A program made the position numbers and the translations under genes. Shown one piece after another: positions 34,923 through 47,727 of a DNA stretch of 64,000 bases. The stretch lies in NCBI RefSeq assembly GCF_910592395.1, contig NC_088324.1, forward strand, positions 1,056,001-1,120,000, given 5' to 3'. The first letter of the stretch is position 1. Every line of letters starts with the position of its first letter. The DNA comes from Lineus longissimus (lineage: Eukaryota; Nemertea; Pilidiophora; Heteronemertea; Lineidae). The notes beneath the pieces were generated by a model that was not told the origin of the DNA, did no database searches, and was given only the letters and a program-made list of their open reading frames with translations.

Positions 34923-37701
34923 GTCTACGTGGCCTACACCACTTATCATGATCGAGATAATGGCACTAAACTTTAAATGGAAACCAGCAATTTCCATTTC
35001 TGTCATTTTTAGGAAAAATATATCAAATGTCTATTGGAAAACGCATTAAATTGGTCGGCTCCTTTGCTTCAAGCTTTGAATGGACATTTTCCCCTGAAAT
35101 CTAATGGTTTTAGTACCACATAAAAGGCACTTCTCTCATGCGACCGAAACGCATGTATATCATATCAGCCACAGTATAACAAACATACATGTACATCAAC
35201 TTGAGTCCAAGTAAGGCTGAGATGAAGTAGTTTCTGTCACTCATTATCCAGGGAGTTTACTCAACAGTTATCTCTTGGGGCTATTCTCAAATTTTTGTAA
35301 TAATCTACATGATACCATGGCAACACATTTCATATTTTATGTCTCTTTGTGTGAAATTATGTAAAACCAGAATCTCGTTAGCCTAGTTTCTACATCAGTT
35401 TCTGATCAGTGTTTACTTTTGCCCTTGAAAACTTGTAACTTTACACAGTCAGTCATGTCAGTCCCCTATAGCCAATGACTTTACAAGTAGAGACAAGACC
35501 ACAATTGATTTTTTAAACCTTTTAGCAGTTAAATTGTCAATGTTTGACCGCGACGCATCAAAGAATGCGTGGGGTTGTGAATCTGAAATTTTGTTATGAT
35601 ATTTAGGACAGTCGGGCAAGTAAATGGTGAAAAATAAACTGGTAGTTGACCACGGAATTTTTTTGATAATCGACAAATTAGACAGACATTGATATTTCCA
35701 CTCTTTTCAGCCAACTGGCAGAAAAATCTCAAAACACGCCCCCTATTACCAAATTAGCAAAATCGAAATTAATTTTTTCATCAAATAATTTCTTTATATC
35801 TGTAGACTTGCCACAGCAAATATTTTTTCAATACTTCTCCAAATATGTACTTGAGAGTTAAAAACATGCACTCGTCTAATTGATAGGCCTCGACCCTCCA
35901 ACCTATGAATATTCATTAGTGGTCTTGTCTCTACAGGTACAGGTTTCAGGGGTTGTCGGGGGGGGGGGGGGGGGTGTTATAATAAGTCTGGCTAACATTC
36001 TGTTTATATTGATGTCATCTTTTTTTATGTCACATGTCACTTTTTTTTCTGGCACGTCAAATGATTCCATGACATGGCATGACATGAACGTGAAAGTGAG
36101 GAATTGTTCATGTCTTCATGTCATATGTGACGAGTGAAACGTGACATGATTCCAATGTAAGCCTCACCTTGGAATGTAAACCCCCAATGAATGTGAAAAC
36201 GATCTCAATGCTGTGTCAATGGGATTATGCGGTCTGTGATAGGCCTGGTGTCTCTGTAGCAGCTTAAACTCATCTACACAGTGTATTTATTCCACACACA
36301 CGTTCTGCAACGTTGGCTGCGTCTGTATTTCACGAAAACTACTTGACAATCAATTTAATTCAGTTAACTATTCAGTTCTAGACAGTGATTATGTTGATTT
36401 TTGAAACTATTCGTTTACTAGGGGAGGGGACTTCAAGTACTGTAGACTTCCTGTTGCAGCTAGAAAATGCACTAATAACTCTGTTATTCGGTCAAAGATT
36501 CTTGATGATGAGCATGAGCAATGGGAGAGTTGTCTTGTAGCCGATGTCTTATATCAAATGTCCAAATGATAACAATTTTCTGTGATACACACTGCATTAG
36601 CTGATAATTTTGCTTTTTAAAAAACCGGGGACATGAAAGATCAAACAAAATGGTCGACCTCGCATCATCAGAGCAATGCTATGTTCGTTCATACCTTCGG
36701 TTCGATGTTATATGGTTGTTATGGAAACACTGCCACAGTGCCATCTATAAGCTACAGGTGGAACTGATCTTGTCCCGCAGTTTTATTTGTCCATCTCGTT
36801 GGAGCCTTTGATTTGTCGCCATGACAACTTTTTGACAGGAATAGATGCCATCTTCCAACAGGAGATTCTACTCAAGATGTGCTGGTGCCAACAGATGAAT
36901 GAGCGAAAAGCGGTCTCCTGTTATCTGCTCGTATTGTCGACAACTATTCACATTCTTTGAAAAAGTTGTTGAGTTAAAACGTGAAAATGTGACATAGTCA
37001 TGTCAGATTACTATGCTCTGAATCATTGTGCCTCATGCCCTTTAAAGGCCTGTACCGTTTGTAAGAAATTTGAAATTTGTATTTGAATTCGAAAAAATTA
37101 AATTTTGGTGAACACATACTGAATTCGAATTTCAGCAGTGTTGTGTAGACAGATATATAAATACTATACATACCAAGTTTCATACATGATAACTGCACTA
37201 TGGCATTGTGTACAACTGCATTTCTATTTTCCTGAGCCATCTGTAAATACAAACGATGCACCTCTTTAAATTGTCATATAATAGAGAGGTTAAGATTTTG
37301 ATCCGAGAACGAGGACGAGGTGAATTTTTTCTCTGGGTGACGTCATCAGGTCAAACTAATTGTTTTGTATTATTGTTTTTAGGCATACCAGGCTTTATAA
37401 ACACACTGATTCATTTCGTTTCTTCCTTCGGGTGACGACTTGTGCACGAGACTATTTTGTAAACAGTGAGGTATTGAACCCAGCTTCTGTTTGGAGTAAT
37501 AAAAGGTTCTGTACACGACTAAATCTAACGTTAATTTTGTATACAACGACTGTACATAGATTTTCATTAATAACTTTTGCAGGCTAGCTGCCGTATCTTT
37601 CGGTATAAGTATACTAAAGTTTCATCAAATTGTAATGATTCTGATTCGTTTTATAATCTATTAAACTGTGGTCAAATATGAAATATGACGAAAACTTGCA
37701 A
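34923..37701. other. 2.8 kb without recognised gene
   Basis: Contains a run of 17 G (35958-35974), a cluster of CATGTCA/TGACATG words at 36020-36150, and TGACGTCA (37338-37345). No exon that I can support. Confidence 0.4.
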
Positions 37702-37872
37702 CCGGTGTGACAGCGGATATATAGTCCCCCTGGAGTCATAGTCCGGTAGCATTGTATTTGACCAATTAAGCAGCATGATCTATTGTACCGCTAACCCTAA
37801 CCAAAACATTTAGCAATGCGGGCTATTGTTACACGGACATCAGCCCTAGGACTACTATCCCTTGCACACCGG
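37702..37872 (+). mobile_element. CCGGTGTG-ended MITE related to family B
   Basis: 171 bp with CCGGTGTG and CACACCGG ends. Inside the left end are TATAGTCCCCCTGG and CATAGTCCGG. Inside the right end are GACATCAGCCCTAGGACTAC. This is the same GTCC-word layout as family B, although the base sequence differs. Confidence 0.7.
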
Positions 37873-40800
37873 TTTACTCAATCATAACAACTGTCCTTAC
37901 ACCCCTACCAAGAACAGGAAAATAGGAATAAATCAAATCCTGGTCTGAGACGTGTTAGACACATCTAGCCTGAAGCAAAATCACCAGATTGCAAACCTCC
38001 AACTGAAATAATTATCAGAAGCATCGCGGCGCTTCAAAGTATGCACTCGCCCGTGACACCACCAAACAGTTATTTCTGACACAGTGCCCTTGATTTCTAG
38101 TTCCAATAAATTCCACCAGATGTCTCTCATGTGAAAAGTCAATCTCCACACGCAGGTGGTATGACACAAATGGCTCGAAGCATCAACCTCTGCTACATGA
38201 AATAGCCCGAATTTGTTTTAATTCATTTAACCCTGTGACCACATTTATTCTGCTTGAGTCTTTAGAAATAATAAAATATGTCAGAAGCAAATTACAGATG
38301 CATTCCAGTTATGTGTTTTAAACTCTATTTTGTGACTTGAATGAGTCCGATTCCGGATCCGTTTTTTTCCAAATTCGAATTTTAGGCCTTTGAGAATTCA
38401 GGTTTTTTTGGCAGAAATGACTAGTGAATCTGGTCCAGCATTGTCTAGAGAGTGAATCTGGTGTTGAATGTCGAGAGTATAATCTTTCTGCTGGTTTGCC
38501 GCAAATCCTCACCTAATGACCCTCGGATGACTTATGAGTTAGGCTCCTCTTCTGTGCACTGAGGACGATCATTTATCATGAGAGGAATAGGACACAGCAT
38601 CGAAGCGGAAGCAAAGTTATACATGAAAAATACCTTTTTTCTCCCTCTCCTCTCTCTCTCTCTCTCTCTCAAAAGCGATGTTGTTTTTTAGGTGTTCTTA
38701 AAGGTACGGTCTCCTCGTGATATTTCATGTCCTGATCATGTGACCATGTACTGGATATTGACAACATCAGTGATAACAAAAATAAAAACGAATATTTTTT
38801 ATCTCCTCTCTCTCTCAAAAGCGGGTTGGTTTATTTAGGCGTAGAGATAGAATGCTGATGACCTTTTCAGTAATAACTGGTCGTTCTCAATTGTACGGTT
38901 TACCCATCTAAAATCTGGTAGTTCATGTTCCCCTTATGTTACTATGTAATTGGTTCTCAATGCTGTTGGGGATAATAAGGAGGAAATTATATCCATGCCA
39001 AGTTTCATTTCATTGGTTTGTAAAATGACTGCATTATCGACAATTGACCTTTAAAGGCGGGGTTGATGTTATCCGATGGGATTTTTCCTGACAGTGGCAC
39101 CTCCTATAACAGTTAGCTGTGCAACTTTAGCTGGGAATCGAAATGATAGTTGGTTTTGCCTGTAGACTGGTAATTGCAATGTGTGGACCTGTCATATTTA
39201 TCACTTTACCCATCGAAGGAAAGCTGTTGAATTGCAAAATGTCTGCTGACTGGCAATTTTCTGCTTTTTTCAGCAATGTATCTTTTACAATATTGGTTAG
39301 AGCGCACACACGATTTTGAAACTGTCACTAATTAGTTAAGCAACTCTCAAAACTATCAAAAGTTACTGTGACCACCAATTTAACTAGAAGATAAGCAAAC
39401 ATTTTATCAATCATTGCAGCAATTTGTGATGAAATCAAATAAGTTGATACATTTAATCATAGCGATTAAATGCTTTTTTCAAAGGCACCTTCAATGGTAC
39501 GGTGTGAATTATTTAAATAGTTCTGGTGTCGTTTAGCTAACGAAAAAACGAAAAAAATGCCTTCTTGATTTGGCCAAGTTTTGGGGATTTTTAGTCATTT
39601 TCGACCATTCCGCAGCGGGCTCACACTGAAGGGGAGGTGAAAAGCCTTATAGAGTCTAAGAAACACCGGTTTGGGGTGGGGGGGGGGGGGGGTGGTGGTG
39701 AATGATTTGGTTTACCTTAGAAAGATCAAGAGCAGGGGTGAGCCATTCACGCATTGATCATTGATCTGCGAGTCGTTGGCAAATGGAGAAGTTTTACCCT
39801 TTACACTTGCTGATTCTTCTGCCTCTTCTGTAATCCAGACTGCACTCTCATTAGTCAGAAGATGGGTTTACACAAATAAGTGCACATCTCCTAATGTCCT
39901 TGTTGGTTTCGATGATGCTTTCTCAGTTTCATGTATGTCTGTCTTTTACAACCAGGTGAAAAGCGATAAGATTTAGCGAGATATCACACATCTTTAAAAA
40001 TGATTGTTAAAAATGTAGTACATTTATTTATTTATTTTTAATGAATACTTTATTGGACACTAGATAAGTTTAAAACAAATGTACTACTTATAAAACATAG
40101 CAATGCATAAAACACAAGAACAAATATGGCACATCATAACAATAAAATCAGTGTCTAAAAGGAGGAACACAAAGGTGATAACCGACCTGTAAAAGTGCCT
40201 CCTAAAATAATGGCGAAGTTCCGGGAGAATGACTAGAATTTTGCCGGCGTCTCACTATGCAGGTCTGCAAGTGGCACACCGGCAGAAGCTGACAAACGTA
40301 CAGTAATTGTCAGAGTCAACCAAATTTTGAATTCATGGCAATAGTGTGTCCTTGTCTAGTCAAGTTGAGACATTTAAACCATGGCGACAACTCTCCTTTC
40401 GGCATTTTCGTTTCAGTAAATGCCTCCCTCTCGTGATGTCATGTGACTATTCAATCAATTGTCTCCCATTGGAGTAAATGTAAGTCACAAACAAAGTCAG
40501 AACACTATTCTCCAGGGAATAAATACATTATCAGTGGTTTTTAAAAAGGCATCCATCAATTATTGTGTAGCTAAATGACATGAATACCCTGGCTTTGAGT
40601 GCCCGCCCCCACCTCCTACAGAATACATCACGATCACTCTTTGGGAGTCGATATTAGAAAGGGAAAGGACAGAGTTGTAATAGGTTCAACATGCAATGCA
40701 CTCAATCATTTCTGCTGCAAGGGCAATCTTTTCAATATTTTGGGAGTTTGTGAGTTCTGAGGCCTAGATTTTGTGAATTTCAGCAAAAATCCGTTAATGA

Positions 40801-41688
40801 CGTAAAGTTTTATTTCTGAAAGGTCATATCAGGTTAGAGATAGATTATACTGCAAGGGATAGAAAAGTGTTGTCAGTTTCAGGATGAATTCATAACCATT
40901 GCAAACGTCATTTTTGATTTTGTTATTTGAAATTTTTTCACTAAATTTCTTCATTCCATATATATATTTTGAGGACACAATTCCTGAGCGTCAACCAAGC
41001 TTTGAAATTGAAAGAAATACAGTGTAAATAATGACAAGGTCATGATTGAGGTCATAAAATGAAAAAAAATACTTAAGCTGTTGTTATCGTGACTGTATGT
41101 CTGCAGGGATGGACAACGCCCCCGACTCCCACAACGTCATGTCAATTTGTCCTTCTATTCGATATCATAATCATTGTTGGCTTCTGTTATTCTCAACTGA
41201 TGCAATGCAAGCGGACGATGGGAGGGTCCACACCGCTCTAGGCGCTGCTCAAGGAATAATCGGATGGACATAATAGAAATGCTACTAGAGTATATTGGAG
41301 TTTTATCTTTTTGGCCACCCTCTATTGTTTTAGCAATTTACATAACACAGTATTGCGTCTTATTAGAACACACTTGTCTGATGTTTTGATCTGTAATGAG
41401 TGAATAAGTTCAGCACCATGAGCATATCATAGTAAAAATAGCGCGGAGAGTTAGTTATTTTATTCAATGAATAAAACATTGCCATTTGTCATGTAAATAT
41501 TTCATGGTTTGCAGTTGATTTGAAGCCATTTCATGGCCAGCTCTGCTAATTGGGGAATCATAAACACTGCTTGTTGTGTTTGTAGGTATAAAATGTCTTC
41601 TGTTCAATTCCAAGAAAAATCGGAATTAGGAGAAGCGTCGTTTATTTCACCATCACCGTCTATTATCAGCATGTATTTTATTGTTTAT
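37873..41688. other. 3.8 kb without recognised gene
   Basis: A CT microsatellite is at about 38640-38670, with a second CT-plus-AAAAGCG block near 38805. A run of 15 G lies at 39678-39692. At 40020-40060 the minus strand reads CCAATAAAGTATTCATT followed by AAATAAATAAATAAATG, which looks like the 3' end of a minus-strand retroposon or transcript. No coding body can be attached to it. Confidence 0.4.
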
Positions 41689-42320
41689 GGAATTAATACC
41701 GAGCTGGCGGTCACTATGATTGGTTGTATAATCAAGACCGCTCGGGTAGACCGAAAATGCAGTCCAAAACCCGAGGCGCTTCGCCGAGGGTTTTGGACGT
41801 AATTTGAGGTCTACCCGAGCGGTCTTGATTATACAACCAATCATAGTGACCGACAGCGAGGTATTAATTTCTATTCTAAAAGGTTTCAAAATTAAACAAA
41901 TTAGATACGATTTGAAAGGTATATATGTTCCGTTTTCGTCAAAGAATGATCCAGCCTGGTGTCCGGAACTCCGCCATATTGTTGCTTGTGAAGATGACGT
42001 CACGCAGCAAGGGAATTCCCATTTCCTCGTCTTTGACCTCTTCTGAATCCTGACTGACGACCTCGAAAGAGTCCTCGGGTATCCTCCCTACTTCACAAAT
42101 CCCAATATCGGGGAATACTTCAAAATCTCGTGTTCTTGACATTGTTTTGTGGGGCTGAGTCGTTGCTGTTTGGTGAAAATAATTCGTCTGCTAAAATTCA
42201 GAATTTTATACCTATCCAGGCGGTCATTGGTTACGATACCAAGACCGCTCCGATCAAAACGAGGCGTAATGTATTTTGTATTAGAAACAATGATATACTG
42301 TGACTAAGGCCTTTTAGAAT
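41689..42320 (+). mobile_element. foldback element family G, copy 2
   Basis: 632 bp, near-identical to 16072-16716 apart from small deletions, the largest about 23 bp near 42020. It has the same long terminal hairpin, TGACGTCA (41995-42002) and right-end hairpin. The minus-strand frame across it (42142-41939 and overlapping) does not resemble a known transposase. Confidence 0.8.
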
Positions 42321-42911
42321 ATCTATTTGTGACAGTTCCAGAGTGGCGTGGGTGGTTGCATTTTCTCTCTCATTGACGAACGGATGCTCATTTGATAGAC
42401 TGTTTTTCGAACGAGCTGATAATATAAATGAATGAATTTTCCAGAAAATCCAATTCCAATGGTCAAAATCATTCTAAAAACACCTCCCAATAAGGACTCT
42501 GTATTGGTGTTATTGGAAGGTCATCTGCCCTGAGGACCCAACCACTCTCATCAGACGGCAAATTCACCTCGTTATCACCGTGACAACCCCAGGCTGACCA
42601 TTATATTGTGAAATTGGTTTTGTCGAGCGGAATTGGTGACCTCGTTCTTGGATGTGTGATTGTTCTTAGGACTTACACCTGAGAAGACTCCAGCTGAATG
42701 TCTCATATTGAAATCGCATGGCTTGCTAAAATTGTTTAAACTGTCAGTTATTTTCAAGATTCATTGATCATGGCATTTAATTACTGTCAATAGTACGATG
42801 ACATTATATTCATTCTTACAAAGCGGAGACAAAACACATTCCTGACCTTTGTTGTCATGCAGATTGGCAGATTTAAACAGCACGTCAAACATCCTACGGC
42901 AGTAAAGTTTA
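42321..42911. other. no gene recognised
   Basis: Nothing supported. Confidence 0.4.
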
Positions 42912-43280
42912 ATTGCATTCCGCGAAGTTACTATTTATAGCTCACAAGGTCATTTGCATAAGATATTGATGACGTTTTAGTCACGTGACAGTCGGACATC
43001 GACACTTATTTCTACACATTTGAGCTTATTTCAAAGTCAATTATCTTTGACCCTGCATTGTCTTTAGCATGAATGCTACCATAGAGTCAGAGAGAGAAAT
43101 ATTCAGAACAATTATGTAGTATTTCAAACACTCGGACATGTGCCAGATTGAATCTAACTGCCCTAGTTAGAAAGCCTGAATCCTTTACGAAACCGCATGT
43201 TTGTCCGACATTGCCTGTAATTCAGCGATGGGGAAAAAGAGGGCAGCAGCTGCAGTGACGTCATCTTCGCGGAATGCTAT
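42912..43280 (-). mobile_element. MITE family A, copy 6 (inverted)
   Basis: 369 bp in reverse orientation. It keeps TGACGTCA (43256-43263), GTCACGTGAC and the TATAAATAG complement. The left edge has one change (ATTGCATTCC). Confidence 0.85.
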
Positions 43281-43309
43281 TTGTAAAAATCTTTGCAGTT
43301 TCAAGTGTG

Positions 43310-43625
43310 ATCGTCCCCTAGTCTGGGCGCCCGCTAGTCCAAAAGTATACTATCATATTCATTTTGATTGTGACTCCGCTCGTCCGAAATAAGGGAAAAT
43401 ACCCACTAATCCAGGATGAAAAAATTGACCCGCTATTCTGTAATCAGGGAAAGACCTGCTCATCCGAAATGGAAACATTCATTTTCGGACGAGCGGGCGT
43501 TTCCATTTTCGGACTAGTGGACCTTATTTCGCTTTCGGACTAGGAGGCCTTTTTCCATTTTCGAACGAGCGGGCATTCAGGCTAGCCAGCCTTTGGACTG
43601 GCGGACCTTCGGACTAGCAGCCTGT
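43310..43625. repeat. multi-hairpin GTCC/GGAC repeat
   Basis: Many alternately inverted copies of a word like TTTTCGGACTAGCGGGC, with CCCGCTAGTCC at the left and GGACTAGCAGCC at the right. The layout resembles a small foldback element of the same style as families B and C. No second copy is in the window. Confidence 0.55.
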
Positions 43626-43925
43626 AATCCTTTCAAGAACTCCACAGTTGATATATTTGGGTAACATTATATTACATCCCTTATATTATATTACAGTGGC
43701 GATAGCAAAAGTTACACCATTTGTATTTTGTGAAGGTTTCCTGTGCACCACTCTCACCAATATGCAGACATACCCGTTCCCAGAACTAGGCATGCTAGTT
43801 AGCGGCTTTACAAATTACATGTATCTCTCGATTATTAAACGCATGATTAGCTGAATCAGGAGACGGTCACTGATGTCGAGTTCGGGGGTGATCTCCCTCG
43901 GGTCTGAGCCAAACTCTACCTGATA

Positions 43926-46625
43926 CACTATAGTCCATATCAAGAGATAAGGATACTGACACACTATAGTCCATATCAAGAGATAAGGATACGGACACGC
44001 TATAGTCCATATCACGAGATAAGGATACTGACACACTATAGTCCATATCACGAGATAAGGATACTGACACACTATAGTCCATATCACGAGATAAGGATAC
44101 TGACACACTATAGTCCATATCACAAGATAAGGATACGGACACACTATAGTCCATATCAAGAGATAACGATACGGACACACTATAGTCCATATCACGAGAT
44201 AAGAATACTGACACACTATAGTCCATATCAAGAGATAAGGATACTGACACACTATAGTCCATATCAAGAGATAAGGATACTGACACACTATAGTCCATAT
44301 CAAGAGATAAGGATACTGACACACTATAGTCCATATCACAAGATAAGGATACGGACACACTATAGTCCATATCAAGAGATAACGATACGGACACACTATA
44401 GTCCATATCACGAGATAAGAATACTGACACACTATAGTCCATATCAAGAGATAAGGATACGGACACACTATAGTCCATATCACGAGATAAGAATACTGAC
44501 ACACTATAGTCCATATCAAGAGATAACGATACGGACACACTATAGTCCATATCAAGAGATAAGGATACTGACACACTATAGTCCATATCAAGAGATAAGG
44601 ATACTGACACACTATAGTCCATATCACAAGATAAGGATACGGACACACTATAGTCCATATCAAGAGATAACGATACGGACACACTATAGTCCATATCACG
44701 AGATAAGAATACTGACACACTATAGTCCATATCAAGAGATAAGGATACGGACACACTATAGTCCATATCACAAGATAAGGATACGGACACACTATAGTCC
44801 ATATCAAGAGATAAGGATACTGACACACTATAATCCATATCACAAGATAAGGATACGGACACACTATAGTCCATATCAAGAGATAACGATACGGACACAC
44901 TATAGTCCATATCACGAGATAAGAATACTGACACACTATAGTCCATATCAAGAGATAACGATACGGACACACTATAGTCCATATCAAGAGATAAGGATAC
45001 TGACACACTATAGTCCATATCAAGAGATAAGGATACTGACACACTATAGTCCATATCACAAGATAAGGATACGGACACACTATAGTCCATATCAAGAGAT
45101 AACGATACGGACACACTATAGTCCATATCAAGAGATAAGGATACGGACACACTATAGTCCATATCAAGAGATAACGATACGGACACACTATAGTCCATAT
45201 CAAGAGATAACGATACGGACACACTATAGTCCATATCAAGAGATAAGGATACTGACACACTATAGTCCATATCACGAGATAAGGATACGGACACACTATA
45301 GTCCATATCAAGAGATAACGATACGGACACACTATAGTCCATATCAAGAGATAAGGATACGGACACACTATAGTCCATATCAAGAGATAACGATACGGAC
45401 ACACTATAGTCCATATCAAGAGATAACGATACGGACACACTATAGTCCATATCAAGAGATAACGATACGGACACACTATAGTCCATATCAAGAGATAACG
45501 ATACGGACACACTATAGTCCATATCAAGAGATAAGGATACGGACACACTATAGTCCATATCAAGAGATAAGGATACGGACACACTATAGTCCATATCAAG
45601 AGATAAGGATACGGACACACTATAGTCCATATCAAGAGATAACGATACGGACACACTATAGTCCATATCAAGAGATAAGGATACTGACACACTATAGTCC
45701 ATATCACAAGATAAGGATACGGACACACTATAGTCCATATCAAGAGATAACGATACGGACACACTATAGTCCATATCAATAGATAAGGATACGGACACAC
45801 TATAGTCCATATCAAGAGATAAGGATACTGACACACTATAGTCCATATCACAAGATAAGGATACGGACACACTATAGTCCATATCAAGAGATAAGGATAC
45901 TGACACACTATAGTCCATATCAATAGATAAGGATACGGACACACTATAATCCATATCAAGAGATAAGGATACGGACACACTATAATCCATATCAAGAGAT
46001 AAGGATACGGACACACTATAGTCCATATCACAAGATAAGGATACGGACACACTATAGTCCATATCACGAGATAAGAATACTGACACACTATAGTCCATAT
46101 CACAAGATAAGGATACGGACACACTATAGTCCATATCAAGAGATAACGATACGGACACACTATAGTCCATATCACAAGATAAGGATACGGACACACTATA
46201 ATCCATATCAAGAGATAAGGATACTGACACACTATAGTCCATATCACAAGATAAGGATACGGACACACTATAGTCCATATCAAGAGATAACGATACGGAC
46301 ACACTATAGTCCATATCACAAGATAAGGATACGGACACACTATAATCCATATCAAGAGATAAGGATACGGACACACTATAGTCCATATCAAGAGATAACG
46401 ATACGGACACACTATAGTCCATATCAAGAGATAAGGATACGGACACACTATAGTCCATATCAAGAGATAACGATACGGACACACTATAGGCCATATCAAG
46501 AGATAAGGATACGGACACACTATAATCCATATCAAGAGATAAGGATACGGACACACTATAATCCATATCACAAGATAAGGATACGGACACACTATAGTCC
46601 ATATCACGAGATAAGAATACTGCAC
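43926..46625 (+). repeat. 36-bp minisatellite, 75 units, no indels
   Basis: The unit reads CACTATAGTCCATATCAAGA then GATAAGGATACGGACA. Phase is kept exactly: CACTA is at 43926 and again at 46590 (74 x 36 later). Variation is confined to a few positions, forming linked unit types: CAAGAG/CACGAG/CACAAG/CAATAG, AAGGAT/AACGAT/AAGAAT, ACGGAC/ACTGAC. Two minus-strand frames stay open for over 900 codons because 36 is a multiple of 3. Their 12-residue repeats (DMDYSVSVSLSL and IWTIVCPYPYLL types) match no family that I know, so I do not call a gene. Confidence 0.95.
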
Positions 46626-47420
46626 ACAGAAAAAAATGTCCAGCAAAAGCTTCGAATGACTTGATCTTTTTCATGTCTTGATTCTGCAACATTAACGTGT
46701 TTGCACTACATGTAGTTTGAAATTTGAAGTTTCTGATGGAATATGACATTTGTACAGCTGCTGTATTTTCAGGGTGAACTCACCACAATTCTGGTTGCAA
46801 TTTTCTTGAAATGAACTGAAAATAGTCTGTCAGTGGTTGGCATCTTTCTAGACTGCATGGACTTGAAACTGAGTCTGCGTGTACCCTTAGTTGATGCCAA
46901 TGTATCATCATCAAGTGCTTGTCACTGGCACATCTAACGTGTCTAATAAGGATAATGCTGTGATAGGATTTTGATTTGACCTGCTTTTCAAGGTCACAAA
47001 GGTCAACAGGATGTAGGACATCTGTTTGTTTTACATGTTTCTTAGACAGGAATAAGCAAACATGGTTTAGTGCCGACCTGACATTATCTCGAGACACTCT
47101 GCCTTTAAATCTATTCCGTCATGCACAGCAATCAGGCTAGAATCTTGACTTTTCGAATTATAAAAATTATACTATCACAAACTTTGTGCTTCCTTGAAAT
47201 AGGAAAGCAAACAATTTATTCTAACATGTCCTATAATGTGATTTTACCATCAATCGTAGTCTGTATTTGAAATGACTTCCAGAGCAGGTCAGAGAGAGAG
47301 AGAGATTTCAGTACCAATAACTGAACGCACTTTTTAAAGCGTCATTTCATCAACGTTTCAGCCATAGCATTACTTCAGCACCTTCTTCATGTTCGTAGAA
47401 CTGTTTTTTTCCCTGCGCAG
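46626..47420. other. no gene; dispersed-repeat fragment
   Basis: The minus-strand frame at 46780-47097 is probably chance over a dispersed repeat. The segment near 46975-47010 (TGACCTGCTTTTCAAGGTCA) recurs in modified form near 59104 and 61068. A GA microsatellite lies at 47290. Confidence 0.45.
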
Positions 47421-47727
47421 ATTCCTCCAGCCATTGGACGTCAGAGGGTTAATGACAACTTATACAACTTAATAAGCGGTATATAATGCTGATAACGCTC
47501 TGTTTTGAATGCACAGGAAGCTCAGGCCCGTTACAATCTGAGTAAAGAGGTTAAACAGATTCTTTAAACTCTTTCTTAAAGTTATTCCGTCTTCTCGTTG
47601 CAGATTCCTGGCACCATGAAAGCCTTAGAGGGTTAACATAATGACCACAAGTTACAACCTCCACCAGTCAATTAGGAAGGCAATGAGGATCATTTGATAT
47701 TTTGGTTGAACCTGCCCCACCCCGACA
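47421..47727 (+). other. candidate 5' UTR with two tandem splice acceptors
   Basis: Two related segments each follow a pyrimidine-rich tract ending in CAG: TTTTTTTCCCTGCGCAG to 47420, and CCGTCTTCTCGTTGCAG to 47603. Both continue ATTCCT...AGAGGGTTAA. The second leads without interruption to the coding ATG at 47728, so an exon 47604-48166 is plausible. Several out-of-frame ATGs precede the coding ATG. Splice use is inferred. Confidence 0.4.

Noticed and set aside
41653-42142. Minus-strand frames as a transposase of the foldback family
   Set aside because: The frames cross the hairpin, differ between the copies by small indels, and match no transposase motif known to me.
43926-46625. CRISPR array
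   Set aside because: The repeats are contiguous with no unique spacers, and the genome is eukaryotic.
43815-46749. Two overlapping minus-strand ORFs of 943 and 960 codons
   Set aside because: Both are produced by a 36-bp tandem repeat whose unit is a multiple of 3 and lacks stops in two minus frames. The flanking non-repeat parts show no domain, signal peptide or splice logic.
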